A stretch of 64,000 bases of DNA from contig NC_053391.1 of assembly GCF_905171765.1 (NCBI RefSeq), positions 154,871,565 to 154,935,564 of the forward strand. Direction: 5' to 3'. The first letter of the stretch is position 1; each line of letters begins with the position of its first letter. The stretch comes from Bufo bufo (Eukaryota > Chordata > Amphibia > Anura > Bufonidae). Under the pieces are notes generated by a model. It was not told the DNA's origin and did no database searches. It saw nothing but the letters and a program-made list of their open reading frames with translations. Shown here in pieces: positions 1 to 11,385 of the stretch. The translations under genes and the position numbers were made by a program.

Positions 1-2
1 AA

Positions 3-179
3 CAGTGCAAACATGGGATTGCTCAGTTGAGATTTCAAATTTTGGAACAAGTCAAAAGACCTAGGAGAGGAGGTGATCTGAAGAAGCTGTTACTGCGCAG
101 AGAGGCGTATTGGATCCACACGTTGGATACTTTACATCCCAGAGGCCTTAATAGGGACTATGAGATTATGCATATCTAA
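3..179 (+). pseudogene. Penelope-like element, GIY-YIG C-terminal fragment
   Basis: An open frame enters from the window edge and stops at 177-179. Its product contains RRGGD..KKLLLRREAYWIHTLD and ends in PRGLNRDYEI. The same block closes the intact PLE proteins at 17973 and 24978, where it forms the end of the GIY-YIG endonuclease domain. In PLEs this nuclease cuts the target so that the reverse transcriptase can prime there. Only the last 58 codons lie in the window, so whether the full gene is intact is unknown. Confidence 0.85.
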
Positions 180-655
180 CAAGCTAATATTATGCTTATT
201 TTCTATTTTTCAGACTTCTAATATTCGGTGAGGGGCCTTATATACCTGGCAATGTATGAGATATATATATATAAATGTGGATATGATTTAGTATCATTTT
301 TTTGCATACATGTGATTGTGAAGTATAATCTGAGACACAGAACCATTTTTTGTGATTCACTAATGGGCGTTTTTTCTTTACTAATTATACACCCCTCCCA
401 TCACCTGTGTAGGTAATGGGAGTGGGAGATGTTGTCATGAGGGGAGGAGTATATCCCTCTATATAAACCAGGTCATTTTGTATACCTGTATCTGCTGATG
501 AAGGCATGCTAGCCGCAATGCGTCCAGGATTGTGGACATTTCTAATTTGATGAAATAAATATCCTATCTTATCATCTATCAGTGCACTATAATCATGTCC
601 CTCTGAAAGATGTTTGTAAATGAAAAATGTTTGTAAATCGCACACTATCAAATTA
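180..655 (+). other. Penelope-like element 3' non-coding region
   Basis: This stretch follows the GIY-YIG stop without a break and has no coding signal of its own. It is AT-rich with short TA runs and contains a hammerhead-like hairpin at 495-524. It looks like the 3' UTR and terminal repeat of the element that ends at 179. The right border with the L1 scrap at about 655 is approximate. Confidence 0.55.
495..524 (+). ncRNA. hammerhead-like motif, degenerate
   Basis: CTGATGA at 495-501 is followed by a GGC/GCC hairpin, then GCAA in place of GAAA, and ATGCGTC. The order of boxes is that of a type I hammerhead ribozyme, a motif known from PLEs. The GAAA change and the extra A before the hairpin argue against strong activity. 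Confidence 0.4.
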
Positions 656-995
656 TTTTCAGATTACCAACGGCACAAGGCAAGAGTACCCCCTTTCCTC
701 CCTGATTGTTGTGCCCTCTGTTAATAAGCCTCCTGCAAACTACAGGACTCACTGAGAGGATAAGAGAAGTACAAATTTGAGGATGTTCCCACTACTTATT
801 GCTATATGTAGATAACGTATTCTTACTTTACAACCCCAAGAATCTTTAGAAGCTCAATTGGAAGTAATTAAGGACTTTGTCTGTCTATCCTATTAAAAAT
901 GGAATAAATCAAAATCAAAAATAAAACTTTACTTCTTGATGTCCCCACCTCTCATGCGTCCCAGTTGAAATCTAGATTGGGAATACCAGCATTTT
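656..995 (+). pseudogene. L1 reverse transcriptase fragment
   Basis: Translation from 663 gives ITNGTRQ.YPLSSLI, the L1 motif just before the catalytic box, then YVDN in place of YADD, then a match to the L1 block ending in LEVIKDF. The frame is broken by stops and indels. It is a short 5'- and 3'-truncated LINE remnant, unrelated in position to the L1 at 53839-64000. Borders are approximate. Confidence 0.6.
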
Positions 996-1672
996 AATCC
1001 ATAAAGGGCATAAATCACCTAACATTCCTAAATTGTTTGAAATAATGTGCTTTAAAACATCAGGTATGATGTTGTATCGATCAGGTAGTGTAAGGGTTAC
1101 ACCCGATTCACAGTGACAGACCAAACTCCCCGTTTAACACACCGCAAACAACCGCATACAGTCCATTTGCATAACCGCAAACTCCCCATTTGCACAAGGT
1201 TGGATACCAAGCTAGCCATGTCCCGTTCCTTGTCCTCACTGACATCATTGAAGGTTTCTTCCTCCACCCAGCCACGTACAACACCAAGGGTCCCCGAAAG
1301 GTGACAACAAGCCCCCTGGGACGCCTGCTGTGGTTGGTCTTCCACCTCCTAAAAGCCATCTTCCTCCTCTGACTCCTCTTCTTCAGACTCCTCTCTCTGT
1401 GTAGCTGCAGGTCCAGCAATCAACGACGACAAGGCTGCTTCTGGTGGTGATGGTGACCACAACTCTTCCTCTTCATGCTCATCTACGGCCTGATCCAGCA
1501 CTCTTCGCAGGGCACGCTCCAGAAAAAACGCATATGGGATGAGGTCGATGATGTTGCCTTTGGTTTGACTGACCAGGTTTGTCACCTCCGCAAAAGGACG
1601 CATGAGCCTACAGCCATTGTGCATGAGCGTTCAGTAACGCGGCCAAAAAATACCCAGCTCCGCAGAGGCTGT
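996..1672 (-). pseudogene. internally deleted hAT element fragment
   Basis: On the minus strand 1672-1185 is closely similar to the hAT transposase segment at about 7193-6690, sharing the LMRPFAEVTNLVS-type block and the acidic EEEE stretch. At 1185 the similarity stops where the longer copy continues into its C-terminal coding region. Here a direct jump leads to non-coding sequence (1185-996) that I recognise from memory as the 3' end of a non-autonomous amphibian hAT family. It has no intact frame. Confidence 0.6.
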
Positions 1673-2462
1673 CTTACTGGTTTAATCTCTGTTTTGTCCC
1701 CTATCAGGGGCCGGTGTGGTGAATGGAATAGATTTTAGGAACCGGGAGATGGCTAAGATGCTTGGTCGGTCCTCTTACTTCCAAATTGGGGCACTGCGCG
1801 TGCGCCGTGCAATTTACTGTGCTACCAGATATGAGTGGTATGTTAAGTAGTACTATTCCTACCAGTTTAATCCCTGTTACGTCCCCTATCAGGGGACATG
1901 TATGGAATAGATTTTAGGACCTGGGAGATGGAAAAAGATGCTTGGTTGGTCCTCTTACTTCCAACTTGGGGCACAGCGCGTGCGCCGTGCAATTTACTGT
2001 GCTACCAGATATGAGTGGTATGTTAAGTAGTACTATTCCTATCAGTTTAATCCCTGTTACGTCCCCTATCAGGGGCCGGTGTATGGAATAGATTTTAGGA
2101 ACCGGGAGATGGAAAAAGATGCTCGGTCGGTCCTCTTACTTCCAATTGGGAGCACTGCGCGTGCGCTGTGCAATTTACTGTGCTACCAGATATGAGTGGT
2201 ATGTTAAGTAGTACTATTCCTATCAGTTTAATCCCTGTTACGTCCCCTATCAGGGGACGTGTATGGACTAGATTTTAGGAATCGGGAGATGGAAAAAGAT
2301 GCTTGGTTGGTCCTCTTACTTCCAATTTGGGGCACTGCGCGTGCGCCGTGCAATGTACTATGCAATCCCAATATGAGTGGTATGTTAAGTAGTACTATTC
2401 CTATCAGTTTAATCCCTGTTACGTGCCCTATCAGGGGACGCGTATGGAATAGAGTTTAGACA
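1673..2462 (+). repeat. tandem array of U2 snRNA-derived units, about 180 bp each
   Basis: The core block starts at 1681, 1866, 2046, 2227 and 2408, giving periods of 185, 180, 181 and 181 bp. Each unit contains, in U2 order, GTAGTA, CCTATCAGTTTAATCCCTG, TACGTCCCCTATCAGGGG, a GATTTTAGGAAC stretch matching the U2 Sm-site region, and GGGAGATGGAAAAAG. The 3' part of each unit (GC-rich, GCGCGTGCGC) does not match U2. These are diverged, non-functional copies: either a SINE-like family with a U2 head amplified in tandem, or old U2 pseudogenes. Confidence 0.7.
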
Positions 2463-3518
2463 ACCGCAAAGAGTTGTCAATAGTTGACACACTCATGACA
2501 TAAATTTTATTCCTCTATGCGTCAATCTTGGTGTAGTGATGACTCTGCTCATGCACACGTTTGGCAGATTGCAGGCGATGGCGGTTTTTCAAAGCCTATG
2601 GTCGTGCTGAGGTAGTTTACTGACAGTTAAGTGACCCAGAAAACAATGATTCTGCAGTGTGGGCCCATTGTTGGCCTAGTAGGCTTTAATGATCACCTTA
2701 GATGATCACAAAGAAAATGAATGTTTTTTCTATGCAAAATTATCCAGCCGATCGCTTTTGGTCTGTTCACAATGAAGCAACGACCTTATCATCTGGAGTG
2801 TGCCAACATTGCCATTGCCAACACACTCATAAAGGTGATCGCTTCATTGTGATACTCAAGCCCCTTCACTACAACAAGGTAACGATCACGAAGGGGAATT
2901 GACACATGTATGTGCCTTTTTTTTGTTTTGTTTTTGCAGCCACAGTGCAGCACCAGAGGCATGTAAAAATTAGGTATGTACACATGCCTGAAAAACTAGG
3001 CATTGTTGCAGCCGCTGCTGTAGCAGCAGCCGGAAAAATTTATGTTTTCCCGGCAGAAAGTGCACTACAACATTTTGGCTTGAACCCTAGTTGGTGGCGG
3101 AGAAGTCACGCAAGTCATCCGGCATGCAGAGATAAAATACAGCTAAAATATCAAAGCACGGGGGGCACACCAAATATAGTGAAACAGAGTGCTGGCCTGG
3201 TATATATAAAGAACATGAACAAAACCAGACAAAGAAATACCATACAATGGCCGCACCTCAAAGAAATATACAATTTATTTAGAATATGAAGGTTTTAAAA
3301 ACAACATATACATGGGGCAGACCCCAAGGATGGTGCAATAGAAATATAACAATATGTATGTATGCATGTGGTAATGTCCCACAGAGAGAGCAATGCATGA
3401 GCGGATACACAATCAAATCCCTGCAAAATAGCCTCCCTCAAACCTGTGGTGGAAACACAAACATAATGGTAACACACAAAGCATACAAAACCCATCCAAG
3501 AGGAGTGCGCTAAAGCCT

Positions 3519-3554
3519 GACGCGTATCGCTAGTGCCTGGACTAGCTTCCTCAG
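3519..3554 (-). ncRNA. hammerhead-like motif, PLE 0 left arm
   Basis: On the minus strand CTGAGGA is followed by a GCTAGT/ACTAGC hairpin, GAT, and the self-complementary ACGCGT plus C. CTGAGGA differs from the catalytic CTGATGA by one base, and GATA replaces GAAA. It is the mirror of 5622-5657. Confidence 0.4.
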
Positions 3555-4258
3555 AGGTCCATGTGCATTCTAATCCTAGGAACTCATCCTATATAGTCAG
3601 TGAATTAAAATATCTAATTTAGTAAATGTACAACAGCTGTGGTCATACCTGTTAAGCTCATTGGGTAGGGGAATCAGAGGGAAACCGCCGATGGAGGTCA
3701 CTTGGATGTGTCCCGGTGCATGGTCCACGCGCAACTGTGGACGCCAGCGAAGCCGGCGTGTTGACAACACAGGTGCGCATGCGCAAAATGGCTCCCGGAA
3801 AAGACACCAGCGCCATGATGCGTTCCAAATAGCGGAAGCGCAGTGAAGTGTCGGACGTCACATCCGGGAGCCACATCACAAATAAACCCCAATGGAGTGC
3901 AAACCGCACATAAAGACAAGCGAAGCAAAACTGAATAGTAGAACGGAGGACACACATGGTTCAACATAATTGACTACATGATTGCGACATATTACAAAAA
4001 GTACACACATATATATACATGATAACAATAATACAATCACAGTACAATATAATCGCGACCGCAATGTGACCCCTAAGTAATATAATTCATTCTATACAAT
4101 GTATTTCATAAGTCCTAAAAATATATAAGCTCTCTCATGCATAATTAATGGGAGATCACAATTCATTTGCATAATATTCATGGCATAAAGTGCTGAGTCA
4201 GTGCTTTATCATTAAAAGCCCTAAATAATATATATAATCAAGAAATAACAATAAAAGT

Positions 4259-4917
4259 AATGTGTAGAACAAATAAAAACATAGTATACACAAATGTATA
4301 CTATGAAAAAGGTGAAGAAATATACTAGAGTATGATACAAGGGGGGGGGGAAGTCAGTGAATTTGTTTCAACACATATAGGGATCGTCTTTAATATTGGT
4401 GCTTAATCCATCCATAAGAAGCATGAATAAAAATGCAAATAAATATAGAGAATTTAAATAAATTATTGCACAATGTATCCATAAAACCTAAAATCCCACC
4501 AGTGATCATTTCGCATGATAAATATACAAGAATTATAAACATTATGAATGAAGATCATTTTGTAAAAGTAATCACATATACAATCTGCAATCCAAAGGGG
4601 TATGGACCATGCACCGGGACAAGCGGCCAGAAAAACGCATGCGCATATACAAGGAAGGGAGCAACCAAGGACCCATAAAGATAAACAATAAATGCATTCT
4701 CAATTGCAAATTGTTAGGTCCTATTGTACGTCAATAAAGACTAATCTCAGACAGAGCATGAACTAGCAATGAGTAAACCACCACATGTATATGGAAATAT
4801 AAAGGAATATATATATAAAAAAAATGTGTGGTTTAGACAAGGGCAAGGTTAGCAACTAGAAAAAGAGGCGTGAGGTAGGCCAAAAAGAAAAAAATAAATA
4901 AATTTTTTTATTGTTTA
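4259..4917. other. asymmetric spacer of PLE palindrome 0
   Basis: This AT-rich 659-bp segment lies between the two arms and is present once. It includes a run of ten G at about 4342 and a GGACCATGCACCGGGACA block shared with the right arm near 5450. It is probably the extra 5' sequence of the longer, minus-oriented copy. I see no supported gene in it. Confidence 0.5.
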
Positions 4918-5621
4918 ACTTTTATTGTTATTTCTTGATTATATATATTATTTAGGGCTTTTAATGATAAAGCACTGACTCAGCACTTTATGCCATGAAT
5001 ATTATGCAAATGAATTGTGATCTCCCATTAATTATGCATGAGAGAGCGTATATATTTTTAGGACTTATGAAATACATTGTATAGAATGAATTATATTACT
5101 TAGGGGTCACATTGCGGTCGCGATTATATTGTACTGTGATTGTATTATTGTTATCATGTATATATATGTGTGTACTTTTTGTAATATGTCGCAATCATGT
5201 AGTCAATTATGTTGAACCATGTGTGTCCTCCGTTCTACTATTCAGTTTTGCTTCGCTTGTCTTTATGTGCGGTTTGCACTCCATTGGGGTTTATTTGTGA
5301 TGTGGCTCCCGGATGTGACGTCCGACACTTCACTGCGCTTCCGCTATTTGGAACGCATCATGGCGCTGGTGTCTTTTCCGGGAGCCATTTTGCGCATGCG
5401 CACCTGTGTTGTCAACACGCCGGCTTCGCTGGCGTCCACAGTTGCGCGTGGACCATGCACCGGGACACATCCAAGTGACCTCCATCGGCGGTTTCCCTCT
5501 GATTCCCCTACCCAATGAGCTTAACAGGTATGACCACAGCTGTTGTACATTTACCAAATTAGATATTTTAATTCACTGACTATATAGGATGAGTTCCTAG
5601 GATTAGAATGCACATGGACCT

Positions 5622-5657
5622 CTGAGGAAGCTAGTCCAGGCACTAGCGATACGCGTC
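5622..5657 (+). ncRNA. hammerhead-like motif, PLE 0 right arm
   Basis: CTGAGGA (5622-5628), a GCTAGT/ACTAGC stem, GAT, then ACGCGT and C. Same layout as the hammerheads of the intact PLE but with altered core boxes, so activity is doubtful. Confidence 0.4.
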
Positions 5658-6027
5658 AGGCTTTAGCGCACTCCTCTTGGATGGGTTTTGTATGCTTTGT
5701 GTGTTACCATTATGTTTGTGTTTCCACCACAGGTTTGAGGGAGGCTATTTTGCAGGGATTTGATTGTGTATCCGCTCATGCATTGCTCTCTCTGTGGGAC
5801 ATTACCACATGCATACATACATATTGTTATATTTCTATTGCACCATCCTTGGGGTCTGCCCCATGTATATGTTGTTTTTAAAACCTTCATATTCTAAATA
5901 AATTGTATATTTCTTTGAGGTGCGGCCATTGTATGGTATTTCTTTGTCTGGTTTTGTTTGAGATAAAATACAGCAGCGTGTGGACCATTTTTAGCCCAAG
6001 GCAGCTCATCTCATCAACAGGCCTTTT

Positions 6028-9000
6028 TTAGTCAAATGTATTGCCCACTGTTAGTCCCTTCGGGATCCATGCCTCATTCATCTTGATAAAAGTGAGGTAA
6101 TCTAGACTTTTTTGACCTAGGCGACTTCTCTTCTCAGTGACAATACCTCCTGCTGCACTGAAGGTCTTTTCTGACAGGACACTTGAAGTGGGGCAGGCCA
6201 GAAGTTCTATGGCAAATTGGGATAGCTCAGGCCACAGGTTAAGCCTGCACACCCAGTAGTCAAGGGGTTCATCGCTCCTCAGAGTGTCAAAATCTGCAGT
6301 TAAGGCGAGGTAGTCTGCTATCTGTCGGTCGAGTCGTTCTCTGAGGGTGGACCCCGAAGGGCTATGGCGATGCGTAGGACTTAAAAAGCTCTGCATGTCC
6401 TCCATCAACAACACGTCTGTAAAGTGTCCTGTCCTTGCCGGCGTGGTCGTGGTAGGAGGAGGATTACTTTCACCTCTTCCCCTGTTAGATTCCCGTTGTG
6501 CTGTGACATCACTCTTATACGCTGTGTAAAGCATACTTTTTAATTTATTTTGGAACTGCTGCATCCTTTCCGACTTCCGGTAATTCGGTAACATTTCAGG
6601 CACTTTCTGCTTATACCGGGGGTCTAGTAGCGTGGCCACACAGTACAGGTCGTTCTCCTTCAGCCTTTTTATACGAGCCTCTAGTAGCGTGGCCACCCCA
6701 TTTGCACAAGGTTGGATGCCGAGCTACTCATGTCCCGTTCTTCGTCCCCACTGATCTCACTGAAGGTCTGTTCTTCCCCCCAGCCACGTACAACACCACG
6801 GGTAACAGATAGGTTACAACGAGCACCCTGGGATGCCTGCTGTGGTTGATTTTCCTCCTCCTCAAAGCCACATTCCTCCTCTGACTCCTCTTCCTCACAC
6901 TCCTCTTCCAGCGTTGCCGCAAGTCCAGCATGCGATGCTGATAAGGCTGTTTCTGGTGGTGATGGTGACCACAACTCTTCCTCTTCCTCTTCACTCTCAT
7001 CTACGGCCTGATTCAGCACTCTTCGCAGGGTACGCTCCAGGAAGAAAACAAATGGGATGATGTCGCTGATGGTGCCTTCGGTGTGACTGACTAGGTTTGT
7101 CACCTCCTCAAAAAGGCGCATGAGCCTACAGGCATTGCGCATGAGCGTCCAGTAAACGTGGCAAAAAAATACCTAGCTCCGCAGAGGCTGTCGTAGCACT
7201 CCGGTCATACAAATACTCGTTGACGGCTTTTTCTTGTTGGAGCAGGCGGTCGAACATTAGGAGTGTTTAATTCCAACATGTCGGGCTGTCGCAAATCAAG
7301 CGCCTCACGCTGATGAAAATCTGAAAAGTGCGCCATGGCCGTGTAGGAACGCCTGAAATGGCCACACACCTTCCTGGCCTGCTTGATGACGTCCTGTAAG
7401 CCTGGGTACTTATGCACAAAGCGTTGTATGATCAGATTCAACACATTTGCCATGCACAGCACATGTGTCAACTTGCCCAAATTCAATGCCGCCAACAAAT
7501 TCCTTCCGTTGTCACACACCACTTTGCCGATCTCCAGTTGGTGCGGAGTCAGCCACTGATCCACCTGTGCGTTCATGGTGGACAGGAGTGCTGGTCCGGT
7601 GTGACTCTCTGCTTTCAGGCAAGTCAACCCCAAGACGGCGTGACACTGTCGTACCCGGGATGTGGAATAGCCCCTGGGGAGCTGGGGGGGGTGCAGTTGA
7701 TGTGGAGCAAGACGCAGCAGCAGAAGAGGACTCAGCCGAGGAGGTTATTGAAGAGGATGGAGTAGGAGGTGGCAGCAGGCCTGCCTGCAAGTCGTGGCGG
7801 TGTCACCAACTCCTCTGCAGAGCCACGCATTCCATGCTTGTCAGCCGTCAGCAGGTTTACCCAATGCGCAGTGTATGTGATATACCTGCCCTGACCGTGC
7901 TTTGCAGACCAGGCATCAGTGGTCAGATGGACCCTTGCCCCAACACTGTGTGCCAGACATGCCATGACTTCCTTTTTCACAATAGAGTACAGGTTGGGGA
8001 TTGCCTTTTGTGAAAAGAAATTTCGGCCGGGTACCTTCCACTGCGGTGTCCCAATAGCTACAAATTTTTTGAAGGCCTCAGACTCCACCAGCTTGTATGG
8101 TAAAAGCTGGTGGGCTAAGAGTTCCGACAAGCCAGCTGTCAGATGCTGGGCAAGGGGGTGACTCTGTGACATTGGCTTCTTACGCTCAAACATTTCCTTG
8201 ACAGACACCTGACTGTGGGCAGATGAGCAGGAACTACTGAAGGCGAGAGGCGGAGTGGCGGATGGTTGAGAGGGGGCAAGGAGGACAGCAATGGTTGACG
8301 TGGCTGAAGATGCTGGACCAAGAGGAGGATGGTGGCTTTGAGTTTGTGTGCTGCTTGTACTCATGTGTTGATCCCATAGGCGTTTGTGATTTGAGATCAT
8401 GTGCCTTTGCAAAGCAGTTGTACCTTGGTGGGTGTTGGACTTCCCACGACTCAGTTTCTTTTGGCACAGGTTGCAAATGGCATCGCTGTTGTCAGAGGCA
8501 GACACACATAAAAAATGCCACACTGCTGAGCTTTGCAATGATGGTATTCTGGTGGTGGCAACAGCATGAGTTGATTGGTGTGCTGTCTGGCTGACCCCGG
8601 GTGCCGATGCATGCTGTCTGATTGTGCCACTAGTTCCTTGCGACGACCTCCCCCTGCTTCCAACTCGTCTCCTCCTCCTCTCGGTCTCCCCATCTGCACT
8701 ATCCCCCTGTTCTTCTTCTCTTCGAGCAGGCACCCACGTGACATCCACGGACACATCGTCATCATCAACCGCTTCACTTGTATCTGACAACTCAGCAAAG
8801 GAAGCAGCAGTGGGTACAACATCATCATCATCACACCGTACGTCCATGTGTGTAATTCTGCCTGACTGAGACATATTCCTGTTATCTACATCCTCTGGCA
8901 ATAATGGTTGTGCATCACTCATTTCTTCCAACTGATGTGTAAATAACTCCTCTGACAGATCAAGTGAAGCAGCTATGGTGCTAGTGTTGGTGGTGGCGGC

Positions 9001-9192
9001 AGGCGGGCGAGTGGTAACTTGAGAGGTACCCGAAGCTGAGCTGGAGGAGGATGGTGCATCAAGGTTCCGAGCGGAAGCTGTAGATGATTGGGTGTCCTGT
9101 GTTAGCCAGCCAACTATGTCCTCAGAACTTTTCGAGTTCAGGGTACGTGGCCTCTGAACACTGGGCATTATTCTAGGGCCAAAGGAAGTCAC
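6028..9192 (-). pseudogene. hAT transposase (BED-finger type), frameshifted
   Basis: Four minus-strand blocks are collinear with a hAT transposase of roughly 1,000 residues. 9192-7732 holds a BED zinc finger (AICNLCQKKLSRG, then a TTALQRHMISNH block) and the TTDAWS block near the first catalytic Asp. 7633-7205 holds the second catalytic region (CDNGRN). 7142-6681 carries a helical part and an acidic linker. 6696-6028 holds LLDPRYK and the C-terminal hATC dimerisation domain (PLDYW, LACPTSSVLSEKTFSAAG). Frame changes and stops separate the blocks, so no full protein can be made. Transposase of this family cuts and pastes the element in the nucleus. Confidence 0.8.
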
Positions 9193-9333
9193 AGCACCAC
9201 GTCAACGACGGCCCCTGCGGGGTGGCCTGCCTCTTTCGCGGCCGCCGCGGCGAACGCGAACAAACTATGTTCGCCGGGAACTGTTCGCCGGCGAATAGTT
9301 CGGGACATCTCTATGCATTAGTGCTAACCCTGG

Positions 9334-10171
9334 TGTGGCAAAACCAACCTCGCCACTGGGTTTTGTAGAGGCCTGTTTATCAGCCTCTTGCCTCAGGATT
9401 ATGGCCCATACTAACTTTTAAACCCCTGAACCTATTCAAGTGAATTTTGGATAGGTTTGTCCCCAAGTTATACTGTTTAAATTGATGTAAGTTATATGTA
9501 TGGCCAATGTAAACTCACAAAGTTGTAACAATTTATAATAAGTGTAACTTGTTAGCTTGGGAGGAATATGCTGGGTGTGTTTCTATTGTGCCATTGTCCC
9601 ATTGTGTGTTTAAATGGTGATGTCTGTCCTGTTATATCCACATGTGTATTGGTGATTTATCTTTGTCTTGAGAGACAATTGGATTACGCCTCGGGTGTCT
9701 CCAGGGCAGAGAGGAGGAAACCATGATGCATTGTGGGGATGTATTGTCTCTGTGTATCCTACAGTGCTGCATCTGTCCTATGTCACAGTCTTCATTCTGG
9801 TCCCCTAGGGGCGTGTACACCAGATGGGCTTGGTTGTTTTATACCTCCCTGTGGGCGGACCTGTATTTGCAAACAACTGTAATAAAAACCAGGCTGGGTG
9901 TGCCAGCACCTGAGACCACTGCTTGACCCTCAACACGGAGCCTTGTCTCGTTATTGGGGGGATCCGCTGTATGCTGTTAGAAACTGATTGCCAGGAGTGT
10001 AAGCTGATTCCTGTTCGTCTGCTAGCAGCTATTCGTGAGGTTCCAGTTTGGAGTGCTATTTTGTATCCAGTTTGGGAGTTGGTGTTCTGCAGTAGCTGTG
10101 CCTGTCTCTCAGAAAGGGGCATATCACCTGAACGGATTTTAACCCCTTGTCTGCTGAAACGGACCGTTACA
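9334..10171 (+). mobile_element. solo LTR of an endogenous retrovirus-like element
   Basis: An 838-bp segment begins TGTGGC and ends GTTACA, with the 5-bp duplication CCTGG on both sides (9329-9333 and 10172-10176). It contains an AATAAA signal at 9881-9886 followed by GT-rich sequence, giving plus orientation. No retroviral coding sequence flanks it, so it is a solo LTR left by recombination between two LTRs. The duplication and TG..CA ends are read directly; the family assignment is inference. Confidence 0.65.
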
Positions 10172-10860
10172 CCTGGGTTCCACAGGAAAGTGAAACGACA
10201 AATAAATATTAACAGCACATAACACCTATGGAAGGGGAACTAGATAAAGGTACGTACTCAGGGGGAACCAAATTCAAGAAAAGGTACGGCCATATCAGTA
10301 GTAAAAGGCCATCCACATGTTGTGACTACCTTCTTATCACTGTTAATGTAATCATTATAATGTGGATACTACTTGGTATTATTGCATTGTAACTTGCACT
10401 GTTATATGTTCACTGCATTACACTTTTATCTTGGTGTTTATATGTGAGCAGTATATGATACTCTTATTTAGAACAATGAAAAAATGTTTTTAACAATGCA
10501 TTCATGCTTTTTATGGTTTTATGAATTTGGAGAGATTCTACTATCAAAGTGCTTAGTTTTGGAAATTCTTTAAATCTTGCACCTCAAAAAAAATATTAGA
10601 TTGTGCTGAATTGCCATTTTGCACTCTACAGTTATTTTTCACTAGAAGATGGTATTATTTATGGACATTATAGATGATAATGCTGGAGAACAATAAACTT
10701 AATTTTAGTGACTAATGCCAGGCAGCTGCTGCCAAGGCAAACTAAATAACAGGATGCATCAAAATAGGCATAAATGCTGACCATAGAACATAGTTTTGTC
10801 TTTGTTTAAATCAATAAAAAATCTACAAGCCAAATGTGCATACCCAGTTCATGGAAATAC
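10172..10860. other. no recognised feature
   Basis: AT-rich sequence with no coding frame, repeat border or hairpin that I can support. Confidence 0.5.
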
Positions 10861-11299
10861 ACACAACCGTTTAATTAAGGAAAAAATATTTATTAAATAC
10901 AATTAGTAAGAGACAAACAATGGAGTCTTCATGATACAGTGAAATAAAAACATGTACAAAGGGGGGACCTATGGGAGGGGGCTAATGATTAGAGGTAAAT
11001 ATAGGAGGAGCCAAAAATCAGTAACCATGATTATGATAGAAATTCATATAAAATAATTCTCAACAATCTCTATAATAATGGATACATCAAGCACACCAAA
11101 ATCTCCTAAACAGGCAGTCCATGACAATCAATTAAAGTGCATGACAGTGCCAGGGAGATAACAAGTGTCAGAAAGCTCCTCCAAAATGCATAGAGAACAA
11201 CATTACAGCCAAAAAAACATTCCAGTGTCCCCCACTTACCCAATGCATTTCACCAGATGGCTTTGTCAGGAGAAGTGAGGGGCAGTGGAATAGTTGATG
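10861..11299 (-). other. PLE 3' non-coding fragment
   Basis: On the minus strand this holds a hammerhead-like box (11242-11269) and then an AATAAA-rich end near 10880, the order seen at the 3' ends of the other PLEs in the window. The Tc1 element at 11302 separates it from similar GC-rich PLE sequence at 14275-14759. Confidence 0.5.
11242..11269 (-). ncRNA. hammerhead-like motif with palindromic stem III
   Basis: On the minus strand CTGACAA, a short GCC..GGT hairpin, GAA and the perfect palindrome ATGCAT plus T. The first box is degenerate (CTGACAA for CTGATGA), so this is a structural relic at most. Confidence 0.35.
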
Positions 11300-11385
11300 T
11301 ACAGTCCTGATCAAAAGTTTAAGACCACTTGAAAAATGGCAAAAAAATCATATTTAGCATGGCTGGATCTTATGAGCGGCAGGGG

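Larger units (their letters stand above)
3144..5959. mobile_element. PLE palindrome 0 (non-coding head-to-head dimer)
   Basis: Two arms, 3218-4258 (minus-oriented) and 4918-5958 (plus-oriented), are inverted repeats of 1,041 bp with no net indel (mirror positions sum to 9,176) and only scattered mismatches. A 659-bp asymmetric spacer (4259-4917) lies between them, and a 74-bp tail (3144-3217) extends only the left arm. The target-site duplication GAGATAAAATACAGC is at 3129-3143 and 5960-5974. No reverse transcriptase or GIY-YIG coding remains, so both copies are strongly 5'-truncated. The hammerhead-like motifs and the architecture assign it to PLEs. Confidence 0.75.
2463..9313 (-). mobile_element. 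hAT DNA transposon, 5' end complete, split by a PLE
   Basis: The element reads right to left. Its 5' end is at about 9313, where the minus strand begins TAGAGATGTCCCGAAC and continues with repeated TTCGCCGG blocks typical of hAT ends. Transposase coding sequence follows (9192-6028), then non-coding 3' sequence (6027-5960, continuing at 3143-2463). A palindromic PLE at 3144-5959 splits the element and is flanked by the 15-bp duplication GAGATAAAATACAGC. The 3' terminal repeat was not found; the left end stops at the U2 array. Confidence 0.65.

Noticed and set aside
1673..2462. Functional U2 snRNA gene
   Set aside because: Core is diverged from U2 in all units and the 3' half is unrelated; no promoter-like elements or intact Sm/stem-loop structure were seen.
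2906..3289. 127-codon plus-strand frame
   Set aside because: Crosses from hAT 3' non-coding sequence into the PLE 0 tail across the target duplication, so it is a chance frame.
3658..5518. Mirrored open frames of 62-99 codons in the arms of PLE 0
   Set aside because: They occur only because the arms are inverted copies; no known motif, and they lie in PLE non-coding sequence.
7447..8013. 188-codon plus-strand frame
   Set aside because: Antisense to the hAT transposase remnant; no domain of its own.
9805..10222. Open frames of 99-137 codons
   Set aside because: Lie within the solo LTR on both strands and have no gag, pol or env motif.
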